NCBI RefSeq assembly: GCF_026230105.1
Contig: NC_079485.1
Coordinates: forward strand, 23,789,572-23,853,571
From: Diorhabda sublineata
Lineage: Eukaryota; Arthropoda; Insecta; Coleoptera; Chrysomelidae
Direction: 5' to 3'
DNA: 64,000 bases
Below, in pieces: positions 50,101-60,752 of the stretch. A program made the position numbers and the translations under genes. The notes beneath the pieces were generated by a model. It worked only from the letters and a program-made list of their open reading frames with translations, did no database searches and was not told the DNA's origin. Each line of letters opens with the position of its first letter. Position 1 is the stretch's first letter.

Positions 50101-51951
50101 TGATTTATAGTTTTTTTTCTTATTTCGATATTTTTACGACCTACTTTTAACTTGGAAAAATATTATATCATATTACTAAATGCCATACATTTATAAATTA
50201 CATAAAGGCGTTGGATATCAATTTTCATACATGTCAAAACTTCAAGGAGATATTATTGGTTCTCTATTTTCATCGCATAAATTTTATAGGCTTTTTAACA
50301 GCTCAAAATTAAACTTTTATCTAAACACTCTTCGGTGAAAGCTTTTAAATCGTAGTAGAATGATTAATAAAATTTATATCTTCCATTTAGATCGATATTA
50401 CGGAAATTTATCAAAATGTAATTGAAAACGATTTTTAACAACGAAAGCTTATACGCTTCTGCTTTATTATAGTCATTGTTATTTTGAACAGTTAATGTGA
50501 CAGTTCAATGTCATCTATCGATAAATCTAGTCATTCTGAATAATTTATCATGCTGATAGCTGAAAATCAACAACTCCATTGCATTTCTATGTACCAACTC
50601 CATTCACTAATTTTCTATAAAATTGAGAATAAACGTTTACGTGTATCGTGTCTCTCGACATCATAATTAAATCCAATAGTGAAAGCTTTCTTGTTGGGGC
50701 GAAGAAAAAATGAAGTAGTCAATGTTTATAACTACAAGATGCAAGAGAAAACTTAATTTTCCAACAAAAAAGTGGTTTAGTTAATGTAAGGGTATGTACA
50801 TAATATACCTTGTTTATTTCCTTTGCAGAAATAATTTTCATAGAACTCAAAGGATTTTTATCCAAATATCAAATCTCATTGATGAAATGAAATGACTTAG
50901 ATCAACCGTATCATGGGAGGAAAATGTCAACTGGTATTTTATCCATAAGTTCACAAAGGAAGAATGTGGGTTTGACAGATTTGACATTCAAAATCAAAAT
51001 GTAGAGTCAAGAAAAAACATATCTCGATAAAATTGTATCAATGAGAATTTTTTTATGTAGAGATCCTTCCAAGGGTAAGGGTAAAGGGTAGTTCGAGTGC
51101 CACGTTAATACACCATCTTGCCACATAATCTCAATCTGCTCCCCATTGATCTACTTCACTCACTTCAAAACTCAAAAGAGATTTGACTGCAAGCATTAGA
51201 TTTGGTTCCTGAAAATGCATTCCAAAAAGGCTCTGTTAAGTGAATTACTTCTTAAATACAAATTGTTTTAGGGTCAAATGAAAATTAACCTGCTTATTCC
51301 CACCAGAAAATAGGGCAAACATTCTGTTAGATATTTTGATGATATAAAATAAATATTTTCTCACTTCTCAAGTTTATTAAAGATCATATATCTATGTATG
51401 TGTGGGTAGTACTCACTTTCACCTAAATACAGTGTATTTTCACTAGCCAGAGATTGATTTATAATTTTACTATATCCACAAAAGCTGATGTGAAATTATT
51501 TGAATTAAATGAATTTCAACTTTACTCTTTATTCATACACATGAACAAAATATAATTCATATTAATGATTAGCGGTTCTATATCTTGTCCATGAACAATA
51601 TTAGTTAAAAGTTATTGTGATAGGTCCACATAATTTTTATGACTACTCCAAATCGAAAAAAAAATCACTCAAATCTAAGGATTATTTTATATAATTTTAA
51701 TGGTACTAATTCAGATTTCAAGCACCTCGATTGCACGATACATGTAAGTTAACTGTACTTTTTTTAAATCTGTTATCAAAAGTTTAAAAGCTTCAAACTA
51801 ATAAAAGTGAGATACTTTTTGGAAAGCATTTGAGGTACAACATTTTTAAGATATGAACTTCCATTCCCACAATAATTAATTTAAAAAAAAGCTGTTTTTA
51901 GTTGAAAAATGGATTTTTGCAATAAATAATTGAGTTATCCTGAATGTGATG
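47186..51951. other. AT-rich intergenic, nothing recognised
   Basis: 4.8 kb of very AT-rich sequence with short ORFs only. No motif-bearing frame, tRNA-like or repeat structure could be supported. Confidence 0.45.
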
Positions 51952-52715
51952 TACGAAGTCTGGCTATTAAATAACGAGACTGTGCGCCTAGAGGGTGCCC
52001 TAGACAGGTAGGGTAAAAAACGAGTAGGGCGTTGAGTATCTAGAAATCTTGTCCCAAAACACATTATTATAATATTTGTGCAGAAGCGGTATGAAACGAA
52101 CTTGATTTTTTCTCTTGCCGAAAACCATGTGTGACGAAAAACAGGAGCCACGTGTCAATCTCAAATTTCTAGTAAAATTGAAAAAAACTTAGACTGAATG
52201 CTATAAATTATTACAAGAGGCCTACTGGGAAAATTCTTTATCTTATGCGCGTGCTTTTGAGTGGTGTAAGTGCTTTAGTGGGGGCCGAGAGAGCCCTGAA
52301 GATGACCCAGGTCGCCCTGTAACTGTTTCAACTCCGGAAAAAGTTACCAAAATAAACCGAATTGTGCATGCAGATTACACATGACATATGACAAAAGTCT
52401 GTGCGAAATTGGTGCCAAAAAATTTGGCTCCTGACCAACAGCTCTTGCTGAGATTTCTTTGGAAGGTTAGAAAAAGATCTGCTTTGAAAGGGACCCGATT
52501 TGAGTCGACGGAAGCGGAAAAGTAAAAAACGGCAGAGCTCCTAAAGGCGTTCATCAAAGAAGACTTCCAGCACTGCTTCTATCAATGGAAAAAACGTACA
52601 GAAAGGTGTGTGGCGAGGGGAGGGGAGTATGTTGAAGGGAAGCATTCAAATGTAGAATAGTTTTTATAATAAAACCCTTTTTCGTAACCTCCTTGTTTAA
52701 TAGCCAGACCTCGTA
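51952..52715 (+). mobile_element. 764-bp internally deleted mariner with both TIRs
   Basis: Ends are inverted repeats next to TA (51952-51953 and 52714-52715). The left end starts CGAAGTCTGGCTATTAAATA; the right, reverse-complemented, CGAGGTCTGGCTATTAAACA. About 23 of the first 26 bases match. The interior carries a plus-strand transposase remnant in a single frame from the ATG at 52127. The unit is roughly 500-550 bp shorter than a usual mariner because the catalytic domain has been deleted. This is a MITE-like derivative that would depend on a relative for transposase. Confidence 0.9.
52127..52660 (+). pseudogene. Mariner transposase, catalytic domain deleted
   Basis: One reading frame from MCDEKQEPRVNLKFLVKLKK to TAG, with three in-frame stops (about 52190, 52381 and 52525). 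It includes ECYKLLQEAYWENSLSYARA, FEWCKCFSGGRESPEDDPGR (N-terminal domain), PVTVSTPEKVTKINRIVHAD, then a deletion, MTKVCAKLVPKNLAPDQQLL, then a second deletion joining directly to KRSALKGTRFESTEAEK, TAELLKAFIKEDFQHCFYQW and CVARGGEYVEG. All three catalytic Asp regions lie in the deleted part. Frame continuity across both deletions is notable. Confidence 0.85.
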
Positions 52716-53989
52716 CAGCATTTTATTCATCGTTAATCTGCTGTGTTGTTTGTTTTAATCAATACCTAAGTAATAGTATTATGAATAATTTTTAATAACA
52801 TGAAAATCGAAATACTACAAATTTTCAATTTTTGATGTAAATAATTAAGGAAATTTAACAAATAACTTTCAATTTTCTTAATACCTACCCCTTCTTCCAA
52901 ACATTAGAGTTCATCCAAGTATACTTTTTTTAGATATTTAGAATAAGAATAAGGTAAACCACGCTTTAGACAGGAATTGAAACAATTTCGCCATAAGTTA
53001 TGATCTTCATTTTTCATATCACTGGCGTACCGTACAAAAAAACTTATGGCATCTATATATAAATTTACTTTCGAAAAAAGTCTCATTTGACTGGACTAAT
53101 ATACTATTCTATCATATTCGAACCAATGCTGTCAACGGCGACGAGCACGGTATTATAGACATACCAAGTGGCACTGATTAAATTTCACAACGCTAGTATT
53201 GAATTGATAATAATTAACTTATTACAAAACCAATACAAACAATACAAATACCTCAATACAATCTTAACCAATTCTGTATGTTATTTATGACTCAAATTAA
53301 GCAACTAATTTTGTGTGAAATTTTAGCCTGGAATCTTCCGCTATATATTATATCCTAATACAACGAATTGCTTTCAAGATAAGAGGATTTAAGAGTAATG
53401 GATGATTTATGAAGAATTTCTGATAATTTTTTCGAGTTAATAGAACGAGAAATAATTTATTAATCAGACAATTTCCGACATATTTGTGAAAAGTACTCGT
53501 ATTAAAAAATGACACAAAGTTTACGTAGTTCCAAAATATATATGTTGACAATTTAAAAGTTTAATATAATTACTAGATTGAAATTTGATAGAAATTATAG
53601 AAACTTTCTTCTGTTTTTTTTTTTAATTTCAAAAAACAAGAAACAACATCCTTATCATAGAAGTTAATCCATTAATGTAACATCAACACCGGATAAATGT
53701 TCCCAAGGTTTAGCTGCTTACTAAGATTATACAACACTGCAGGAATTTTTTTGCGTAATCTAATAAATTTTTTAGATTCCCTGAGGGTCGATACATTTCA
53801 TTTTGCAGGAGGTGAAGGGGTATAGACCTTAGAGTAAAGAAATTTCACAGACTGGTGTCACAATTCGCCAAGTAATTGCCGTCGAAAAAAAAAATTCTTT
53901 CAGAAATTCATTCTTAAAATTATACGATTCGTTCTGAAAAGGATTTTCTTAAACAATCCAATCGCAGTGAATATGCGTAATGTAAATAA
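52716..53989. other. Intergenic, nothing firmly recognised
   Basis: A minus-strand frame at 53086-52904 (NLWRNCFNSCLKRGLPYSYS) looks protein-like and may be an RT scrap, but it was not assigned. Confidence 0.35.
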
Positions 53990-54540
53990 TACAGATTTTT
54001 ACTAAGTTTTGATATCATTGAAAGTATCCCAAGAGGACCAGGTCAAGGCCGTAGGGTTACAGCTAGATTTTCGTTTACTAGCACATTTCTCTACATAACG
54101 GAATTTTAGATTGTTATAACTTTGGCCTAACAAAGGTATTTGAAGTTAAGAAGATTGGAGAAGAATATTCTTCACTGTTGAATCCAGAAGCTTTGTGGGG
54201 ATTTCCACGTATATTGTAGGAACAGCACAATATTGTGGCGGTTCATTATTGATGTGGGGTGAGATGGAGGTTAGTTCGGCGAAAAAGAGCCTGTATTACT
54301 AGGTGCACCATTTATTAAAGGAACTTATACTAGGCCACACATGTTATAGCAATATTATTATGAGGGGAATTCCTGCCATGGTTTGGTCTGCAAGCTACCA
54401 AGTCCTTAACCCAATTGAATAATTTGGTAAATCACAGGAAAAAGAATTGAAACAAATATTAGATCAATTAAAATTTATCAACTGCTTTAACGGTTTTAGA
54501 AATCTGGGATTGTATTGATTATACTTAATATGAAAGATAG
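53990..54540 (+). pseudogene. Tc1-type transposase relic
   Basis: Plus-strand frames give IPRGPGQGRRVTARF (paired-domain linker, family GRPRxTTxREDR), FFTVESRSFVG (family FSDESRF, Asp replaced), QYCGGSLLMWGEM (family GGSVMVWGGI) and WSASYQVLNPIE (family WPAxSPDLNPIE). Spacing and motifs fit Tc1 rather than mariner. The middle catalytic part (QDNAxxH) and the ends were not found. Heavily decayed. Confidence 0.65.
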
Positions 54541-55308
54541 CTGCTCAACAGTAATGCCATAAGAGATAATACTCCCATTTTTTCTTATTTTTATCGAACA
54601 TTAAGAAAATAAAAATACACATTTATTCCTATTTGGGAAAAATATTTTCATTATAAGTAAGTTTCCCGGTAACGCTCGTTTATTTATTTCTTGAATCGAA
54701 AATGGGAGCAAAAGTAATATGATATAGATTAAATATGGAAATCAGACTTGTAAAGTTTTCTGAAATATTTACTTCAACAGATTGTGAATAAATTCTGCAA
54801 ATAAATGGTCGAAAACATGAATAAACTAACCAAAATAGTTTTATTTATAATGATTCAGTTCCGTGATCTTTTATTTTTTTATCATATCATTCAAACCGAA
54901 GCTTTCGATCTGATATTTTGTAAATTAACCTTACGCTTTCCTTTATCACTGCTTTTCTGAGCTTTCTGAGTTTTTTACTAAAGGAAAATTCTTATGGAGA
55001 ATTACAGTAATTTAGACATGCCAACCAGTCACGTATAACAAGTTTCATGTTCTTATCTCACATTTTATTGGAAAAAAGCAGAAAAATTTAGACTTCACAA
55101 CAATTTTCACCGGAAAATTTGATATAGGTTGAAGAAAATATTACACATATGTTTTTTTCATGTTGAAAAGATTAATAGTGTCATATAATTATTACATCCC
55201 TTAGATTAAATCAAATATGTGATATTAGAATTACTAAATATTCCCTTCTAAGTATATATACAAAGCTTGCTATTAACGTTTTGTTTTTTGTTCGTCTATT
55301 TAGCTATG
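54541..55308. other. AT-rich intergenic, nothing recognised
   Basis: No supported feature was found up to the mariner border at 55309. Confidence 0.4.
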
Positions 55309-55394
55309 TACAAGGGTTGCTACTTAAGGTTTGAGATAGGCAAATAAAAACAAATATTTATAATTGAATATGGCTTTATTGTTTTTTAGAATAA

Positions 55395-56320
55395 TCTCCA
55401 TTCAGATTAATACATTTTACATGCGTTTGAATCAATTGTCTAAGCATTTTTTCCATTTCGATTGAGGTACCTCCAAAACATATGATTTGAACGCGTCAAC
55501 CCCTTTGTCAGGTGTAGAAAAACGTTGGCCTCGTTCATTTAATCTGCGGAAATAAGAGGAAATCATAGGGTGTCAAACAAAGACTGTAAGGTGGATGAGC
55601 CATCAATTCGATGCTCAAAAATGTTTTTGTTTGAGTTGATGTGTGAGAGCTCGCATTGTCGTGGTGAAGAATCATTCTTCTTCTGCGATTGGTTTTCCTC
55701 ATTTTTTCGAACACTTCTGGAAAAGAAATGCTGGAGTATTATTCATAACTGACCGTTATACGTTTCTATAACTGAACGGTGGCGACATGTCCTGTTATTA
55801 TTACTTTTGTTGGATTTGGCTCGTCTTGGAAGAACGGTACAGTCGATTGGTCGTTAGTTTCGGGTTCATATGCATAGATCCATGATTCGTCGCCTGTCAC
55901 GATCTTATTTATAACTGTTGAAGCAACGCGATTGAATTTTTTCAGCATTTCTTTACATCAATCGACATGAGCTTTTTTTGAGCGATTGTCGAATTATGCG
56001 TTATTTAACGCCAAGAAATCCCAGCAAGATGTTTATGCAATATTGAATGTATACCCAAGTATGTCTCAATTCATGGTATGTTACATGACGAGTTTGCAAG
56101 CAAGATGTTTTCTGGCACACAGCCGATTTTGAACGACGCGAAATTCATCCTGTAGCGATTGAATTCGAAGAATCAACGAAATGTGGTGGTACGAAATGGT
56201 TATTCACCACCAAAAGTGGAAGTGAGTTGATCGGCACACTTCTGTTAGTTTAATCCACCTCGGAAATCATTGCACGACAATGTAAGCGATTGAATTTTAC
56301 TTTTGCATACCGAATACACT
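55395..56320 (-). pseudogene. Mariner transposase (full length, broken frame)
   Basis: Order on the minus strand: NDFRGGLNQQKCADQLTSTF-like N-terminus (one stop), LRIQSLQDEFR, a degraded PKSAVVPENI region, VTYHEL, HKHLAG, IAQKK, EMLKKFNRVASTVINKIVTG, DESWIYAYEPETNDQSTV (first Asp intact), FQDEPNPTKVI, GHVATVQL, FEKMRKTNRRRMILHHDNAS (second Asp intact), MAHPPYSLCLTPYDFLLFP (third Asp intact), CINLNGDYSKKQ. The second-to-third Asp spacing is 31 residues rather than 34, from a three-residue loss. At least six stops or shifts are present. Confidence 0.85.
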
Positions 56321-56329
56321 ATTTACACT

Positions 56330-56420
56330 AACCCTATACCAACACTCACAATTACACAGTTTTACGCACATTCCGATAAACAAATTTCGTCTTCATAGAC
56401 TGACGCGTGCTAGAAAATGT
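56330..56420 (-). repeat. Hairpin repeat family B copy in mariner leader
   Basis: Minus strand AGCACGCGTCAGTCTATGAA then GACGAAATTTGTTTATCGG and a leader ending GTGTAAATAGTGTATTCGG. The hairpin is degraded (GAAATTTGTTTATC) relative to 37.8 kb. The ACGCGTCAG tail comes just before the next box, as in a head-to-tail dimer of the unit. Confidence 0.55.
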
Positions 56421-56594
56421 AATTGTTAGTGGTAGTGTAAACATTGCGTTCAATATAAAGATTGGATGACTCCATTTTTTAACCTAGATGAATATTTCAA
56501 GTATCTGTAAACAACTCAAATGGTAGTTGTATGAGAACGTGTTCTAAGTATGTTCACCATTGAACATCTAAAAACTTAAGCAGCGTTCCTCGTA

Positions 56595-59032
56595 TTGGCA
56601 TGCTACTAAGTGGAATTTCATTACATGCTTGAGGAATTGCATTTTATTCTCGAACTGATTCAACTCCGTTTTTGAGGCACCCAAAACAATCAATTGAACT
56701 ATAGTTTTTCCTTGCCGTGAATCATGTCCATTTCAAATTTATATTTCATCTCTCTTTATTTCTGCATTCTCAAATATTTTTAACAAATTCTATTATTCTT
56801 GATATTTATTTCTCTTTGCTTTCTACCACCTTGTCTAATGAGTCAATTTCAGAAAGGAACGAGATATTCCTTTTCTAGGCTCCTATCAAATTTTTCAATA
56901 TTTCCTGTAAGATAATGATGATAATCAGAGAAAATGAGAGAGGAACGAGGGATTTTCTTAACTCTCAAGGAAAATTCCGAGTTGAGTTTACTTCGTTTTA
57001 TTTGTAAATTATTCTGCACAAAACTCTAGACAGAAAAGATCTTTCTTCAGAAATCCTTATTAATTATACGATTCAACGTTTTTAGTTTTTCACTACGAGC
57101 TACGAGAGATTATCAAAAAATAGATTCTACTTCTACGTTAGATGCATGTTCCTATTATTATGGCTAGTTTTCAAGATAATGTTCAATTTACAAATAATTA
57201 TATAGCGACAAGTTTTTGTGAATTCACAAATATTTTGAGTTACATACAATCAGTGACGTAAGATAAATTAACGGCTTTGCATTCAAAGGGATCGCTGCCA
57301 CATATGATTAATTAGTTCCATCACTTTTATACTCTCATAATATTTATTTATGTATCAAGGCACCAAAGTCACATTTCTTGTCACGAGTATGGAACTAACC
57401 AAACGAGTGACAAAAAGAGATTTTAGTGTCGCGTTACTTATAATATTTTTTTCGAAATCGCCCAAATTCAAAACAAAATTACGAAATATTTGGATTTGTG
57501 GCAGAATATGTTACGAGTGCCGCGTTTAATTACCTAGATGGATAATATGATTACTTTTTGAAAATAGTTTTGCAAAAAATCTATTTGACAAACAATAGGA
57601 TCGAGACTATAGTAGCAACAATTTCAATTAACGCAGATTTAGCTTATTACTGGAGTTTCCACAAAGAAAAAGTTCAAGAGCACCACTTCTCATTCTTTGA
57701 ATCACAAGAATATGAACCAATTTCTATATTGAAACTCAACAAACCTCATCGACTAATCACCGCAATTTTCTGGATACAGCGGAGTTTCCATTGTTGACAT
57801 GCGCGATGATGTTATAAAGCTCATGGAATTAATAAATTGAAAGCAAGTTTACAAATTTTCAGACAATACTTTACTATCAACATTTACATAGTCGGCATTC
57901 AACTCTACACAACGTTGCTCCTAAGATTCAAAGCATCCTTGATGATAAAAGTTAATTAGGCACCCTATAGTAGGTGCGATGAAATGTCTGTTGCAAAATC
58001 ATTAAGGAATGGATTAGTTGGTTTTAGTAGTGAAATATCTATCTTGTTTCCATAGTTTCGTACTCTTCGTCCCCTCAACAACTCCAGAGCGTGACATATA
58101 ATGCTCCAATCACTGTTTGATTCAGGAACAGAGAAATGATTAACGGTGCCGTAGCATTAAGAAAAGAGTGACTAAAATATACACCATTTTATTTATTTAG
58201 AAAAAATACAAACCAAACCTGATTTGAGACTTACAGTTAAGCTAGAAAAGGAAGTTCTTTTGCTAAGCAGATGTGGACGGAGCGGCGCAGTTTTACCAGT
58301 TCCACCATTGTAACTAAATTATAGGAGCTCAGTTGTCACACCTCGATTATTGATGTCCATATAAAAAAAATAGAAAAATAATATTTTGATGGAAGGGTTA
58401 TTCCTCTGTCATAATGTGTCGTCTTGAAAAGGATCTATTTTGGAATTGAATGAAATACTATATGATACAATTGATCAATAATTATCGGTAATTTTTTGAT
58501 ATATGAAAATTCCGTTACAAAACCATTATAAGAATATGACAAGTATTAACATTATCTTGAAAAAAATTTATTCAATAAAATACAAAACAGTGATTTTATA
58601 CAAAAACATCAAATGTATTGTTTTCTTGATATATATTTTTCTTCTGAATGACGCAACTGAAAATTGTTGAGACAAAACAAGGAGATCGCTAGAATGAAAC
58701 TCACTCAGCATTTTATATCAATTAGTCTTAAGTATAAAACATTGAATTAATAGTGAGAAACGGCTTTATTTGACAATCTTGGAAACGACAACCATTGTTC
58801 TGTCCACAGCAGAAGCAATCAATTACTTGATTTACTCAGAAAAAAAAAACAACATTCAGAAATTTTTAACAGGTTTTGGTTGATAAAGTTTCCAATAAAT
58901 TTAATATAATCTGTGGAACAAGATAAAAAAAATTCATAATTTACAAGTAATAAGTTGTTGTATGTAAATTGAATGATAGAATTAATACAGAGGTAACGTT
59001 TTATTCTGGTTTTGAATAATTTTGATTTGATT

Positions 59033-59036
<4 letters not shown>
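56595..59036. other. Intergenic, weak TE traces only
   Basis: A plus-strand 79-codon ORF (57558-57797) has no motif. A minus-strand scrap near 57960-57880 (QRCVELNADYV) recalls the C-terminus of mariner transposases but is too short to call. Confidence 0.4.

Positions 59037-59095
<59 letters not shown>
59037..59095. repeat. (TA)n microsatellite
   Basis: About 29 uninterrupted TA units next to the hairpin repeat at 59100-59215. Confidence 0.98.
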
Positions 59096-59098
<3 letters not shown>

Positions 59099-59099
59099 T

Positions 59100-59215
59100 A
59101 AATGTTCTTGATTTTAGGTCTCTTCTGTTTTAAAATTAGTTTTTTTTTGATAGTTTTCAGAAGAAAGATAAATTTTGACGTTTCGACTTTTCTTTAAGTC
59201 TTTTTCAAAATATTT
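59100..59215 (-). repeat. Dispersed repeat with hammerhead-like hairpin, copy 2
   Basis: Minus strand: TTTTGAAAAA, then GACTTAAAGAAAAGTC (59185-59200), then GAAACGTC, and later AATTTTAAAACAGAAGAGAC and AACATTTAGACA before the TA tract. Matches 6488-6600. The GAAACGTC tail, with its ACGT palindrome, is better kept here than at 6.5 kb. Confidence 0.65.
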
Positions 59216-59223
59216 TGATAAAT

Positions 59224-59752
59224 GATGATTTAATGGGGATTAGGTTGCTAAATCTTTCACAAAAAGACATATTCTACCGCTTATGCCTAGATAGGCAATG
59301 TCATTGATAAATAGAAGAAATGAAATAGGGCCTAGTACAGAGCCTTGAGGCACTCCGTATTTTATTGGCTTGCAGAAAGTAATTGTTGAATCAACCCTTA
59401 TAAGCTGACTTCTGTTGGTAAGGTATGACTTCCACCATGTGAGAGATGCTCCACTGAAACCGTCGAAGTACTGCAATTTTTTACTTTAAATATTATGATT
59501 CACACAATCGCAAGCCTTAGAAAAATCATAGAAATTTGTTGTGGTGGAGTAATGGTTGTTAGGCTGCAGTGAACATTATTCATGAGGGAGAATAAAGCAC
59601 TATTTCTGCATTTGTTACATAATAATCCAAACTGGTGGGTAGTGAGTATTTTATGTTTAAGCAAAAATGATAAAAGCCTTTTTTTACCAACCTTCTAATA
59701 ATCTCAGAAAACGTGGGAAGGAGGGCAATTAGGCGGTAGGTCTCTGCTTGAT
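59224..59752 (-). pseudogene. LINE reverse transcriptase fragment (Jockey-like)
   Basis: Minus-strand frames give ETYRLIALLPTFSEIIRRLV, LKHKILTTHQFGL, FYDFSKACDCVNHN (motif A, both Asp present), then the open frame LQYFDGFSGASLTWWKSYL, TNRSQLIRVDSTITFCKPI, KYGVPQGSVLGPISFLLFIN (motif B) and GISGRICLFVKDLAT (motif C, FADD changed to FVKD). It stops there, next to the hairpin repeat. It is the best-preserved of three copies of this family in the window (others at 478-637 and 9925-10330). Motif C damage and several frame breaks make it dead. Confidence 0.85.
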
Positions 59753-60063
59753 CTTTATCTTCTCTTCATCCAAATGATTAATTATTGTCATCTTAAGGCA
59801 TTTTGAAACGAAATGTGGTTAGATGATTTAATGTGAATTCCGGCCCGAACACACTTTTAGTGTGAACCCATCGGTATCAAACGGATAAACTCTCCAAATG
59901 CAGAATACCTATCTATCGAACAGCAAATATTGTAAGGAAAGCCTTGCGTTAAAGGTGCAAGTAGCAAACAACATCTAAAAAACTAGGTATGTTTCCGATA
60001 ACAATGACAAACTTCTATAAGAAAAAGGATAATAATAAGGATGTAAAATAATAGTTGTATAAT

Positions 60064-60345
60064 ACAGTAGCAAAAATTGTAAATCACGAGTTACTAATAA
60101 AGTATAAACTAATACAAAAGCGAACGGTATAGTATAAAAACACAACATTCATTATTTTATGAAACGAAAACTAGAAAAATTTACTGGGATAGAACCCTAG
60201 CACACACACACACACAATACACCAGACGTAACGCTTGTCAATAAAAAGAAACAAAAACATAGGCATTGCCTTAACGAATAATATAAAAGTCGTATAAGAG
60301 GTATACAAAGAAATTAAAAAATACACCCCATTAGTAATAGAAAGA
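60064..60345 (+). pseudogene. LINE ORF2 C-terminal fragment
   Basis: Plus-strand frames give IVNHELLIKYKLIQKRTV, NENxKNLL, WDRTLA, a short CA microsatellite (60202-60217), NTPDVTLVNKKKQKH, ALTNNIKVV and EVYKEIKKYTPLVIERI. Some LINE ORF2 proteins end with a segment like VHxxLAxKYxLI...YYKYxPExVLEN...LYWDRxI...NRPDIxLxxKxxKTxxxIDIAIPxTxNI...YxEKIxKYxxLxxEIKRMW; the pieces occur in that order. The region lies about 225 bases upstream of the exon at 60569, probably within its intron. Confidence 0.6.
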
Positions 60346-60568
60346 ATTATAGCAACAAGAACTGTTAGTGACAACAAACATTTGGTTTACAGATCTAGAA
60401 CAACACACAAATTTTCTTCCTACCTATGCTTAATTAAATATTTTCAATTATTTAAAGAGTTTATCCAACAAGTTTTGAGGGTACAATAACAAGTTTATAA
60501 GCCTCTATTTTATATTCTTTGGTTAGAAAAATTTCTAATATTCTACTAAATTCAAAAATTTGTTTCAG

Positions 60569-60752
60569 GTTATAAAGCGCACCGATATAACAGCACAGCA
60601 ATGGGAGATCGTGTATCGCAAGAAATATTATCCGTACGCTATGAGGATGGGAAGTGGTCTAAACCGTATTATGATTGCGGAGGTGGCAACATATGGATGT
60701 TGACTTATACTGTGCCATTTTTCGGTTATAAGAATGACACGTACTTCTTCAA
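60569..60752 (+). CDS. Internal exon, GPR158-like receptor (Cache-type ectodomain)
   Basis: An acceptor (AAATTTGTTTCAG) and a strong donor (AA|GTGAGT) bound 184 nt open in one frame, starting with 2 nt of a split codon and ending with 2 nt of another. The 60 residues read YKAHRYNSTAMGDRVSQEIL, SVRYEDGKWSKPYYDCGGGN and IWMLTYTVPFFGYKNDTYFF. The W...PYYDCGGGNIWMLTYTVPFFG core is the style of an extracellular Cache sensor domain. I associate it, from memory, with insect orphan class C receptors of the GPR158/GPR179 group (neuronal plasma membrane). There is an N-glycosylation sequon NST and another NDT. Codon use is less AT-biased than its surroundings. No other exon of this gene was found, so its introns are longer than the visible flanks. 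The exon itself is firm; the family name is moderate. Confidence 0.6.

Larger units (their letters stand above)
55309..56594 (-). mobile_element. 1.29-kb mariner with both TIRs, decayed
   Basis: Ends are inverted repeats beside TA (55309-55310 and 56593-56594). The low-coordinate end reads TACAAGGGTTGCTACTTAAG; the other, reverse-complemented, TACGAGGAACGCTGCTTAAG, with similarity continuing over about 10 more bases. Length equals a standard mariner. Transposase lies on the minus strand. Its leader (56330-56420) contains hairpin repeat B, which is unexpected for a mariner 5' UTR. A 3' fragment of the same family sits at 28476-28740. Confidence 0.85.

Noticed and set aside
52904..53086. Minus-strand 60-codon ORF (NLWRNCFNSCLKRGLPYSYS) as an RT fragment
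   Set aside because: Looks protein-like, but no RT signature motif could be placed.
57558..57797. 79-codon plus-strand ORF
   Set aside because: No motif, no splice or poly(A) context; consistent with chance in AT-rich DNA.
57880..57970. Mariner C-terminus-like scrap (QRCVELNADYV) on the minus strand
   Set aside because: About 15 residues only, with stops on both sides; no catalytic motif or TIR nearby.
60202..60217. (CA)n tract as a notable microsatellite
   Set aside because: Only about eight units; recorded within the LINE tail entry.
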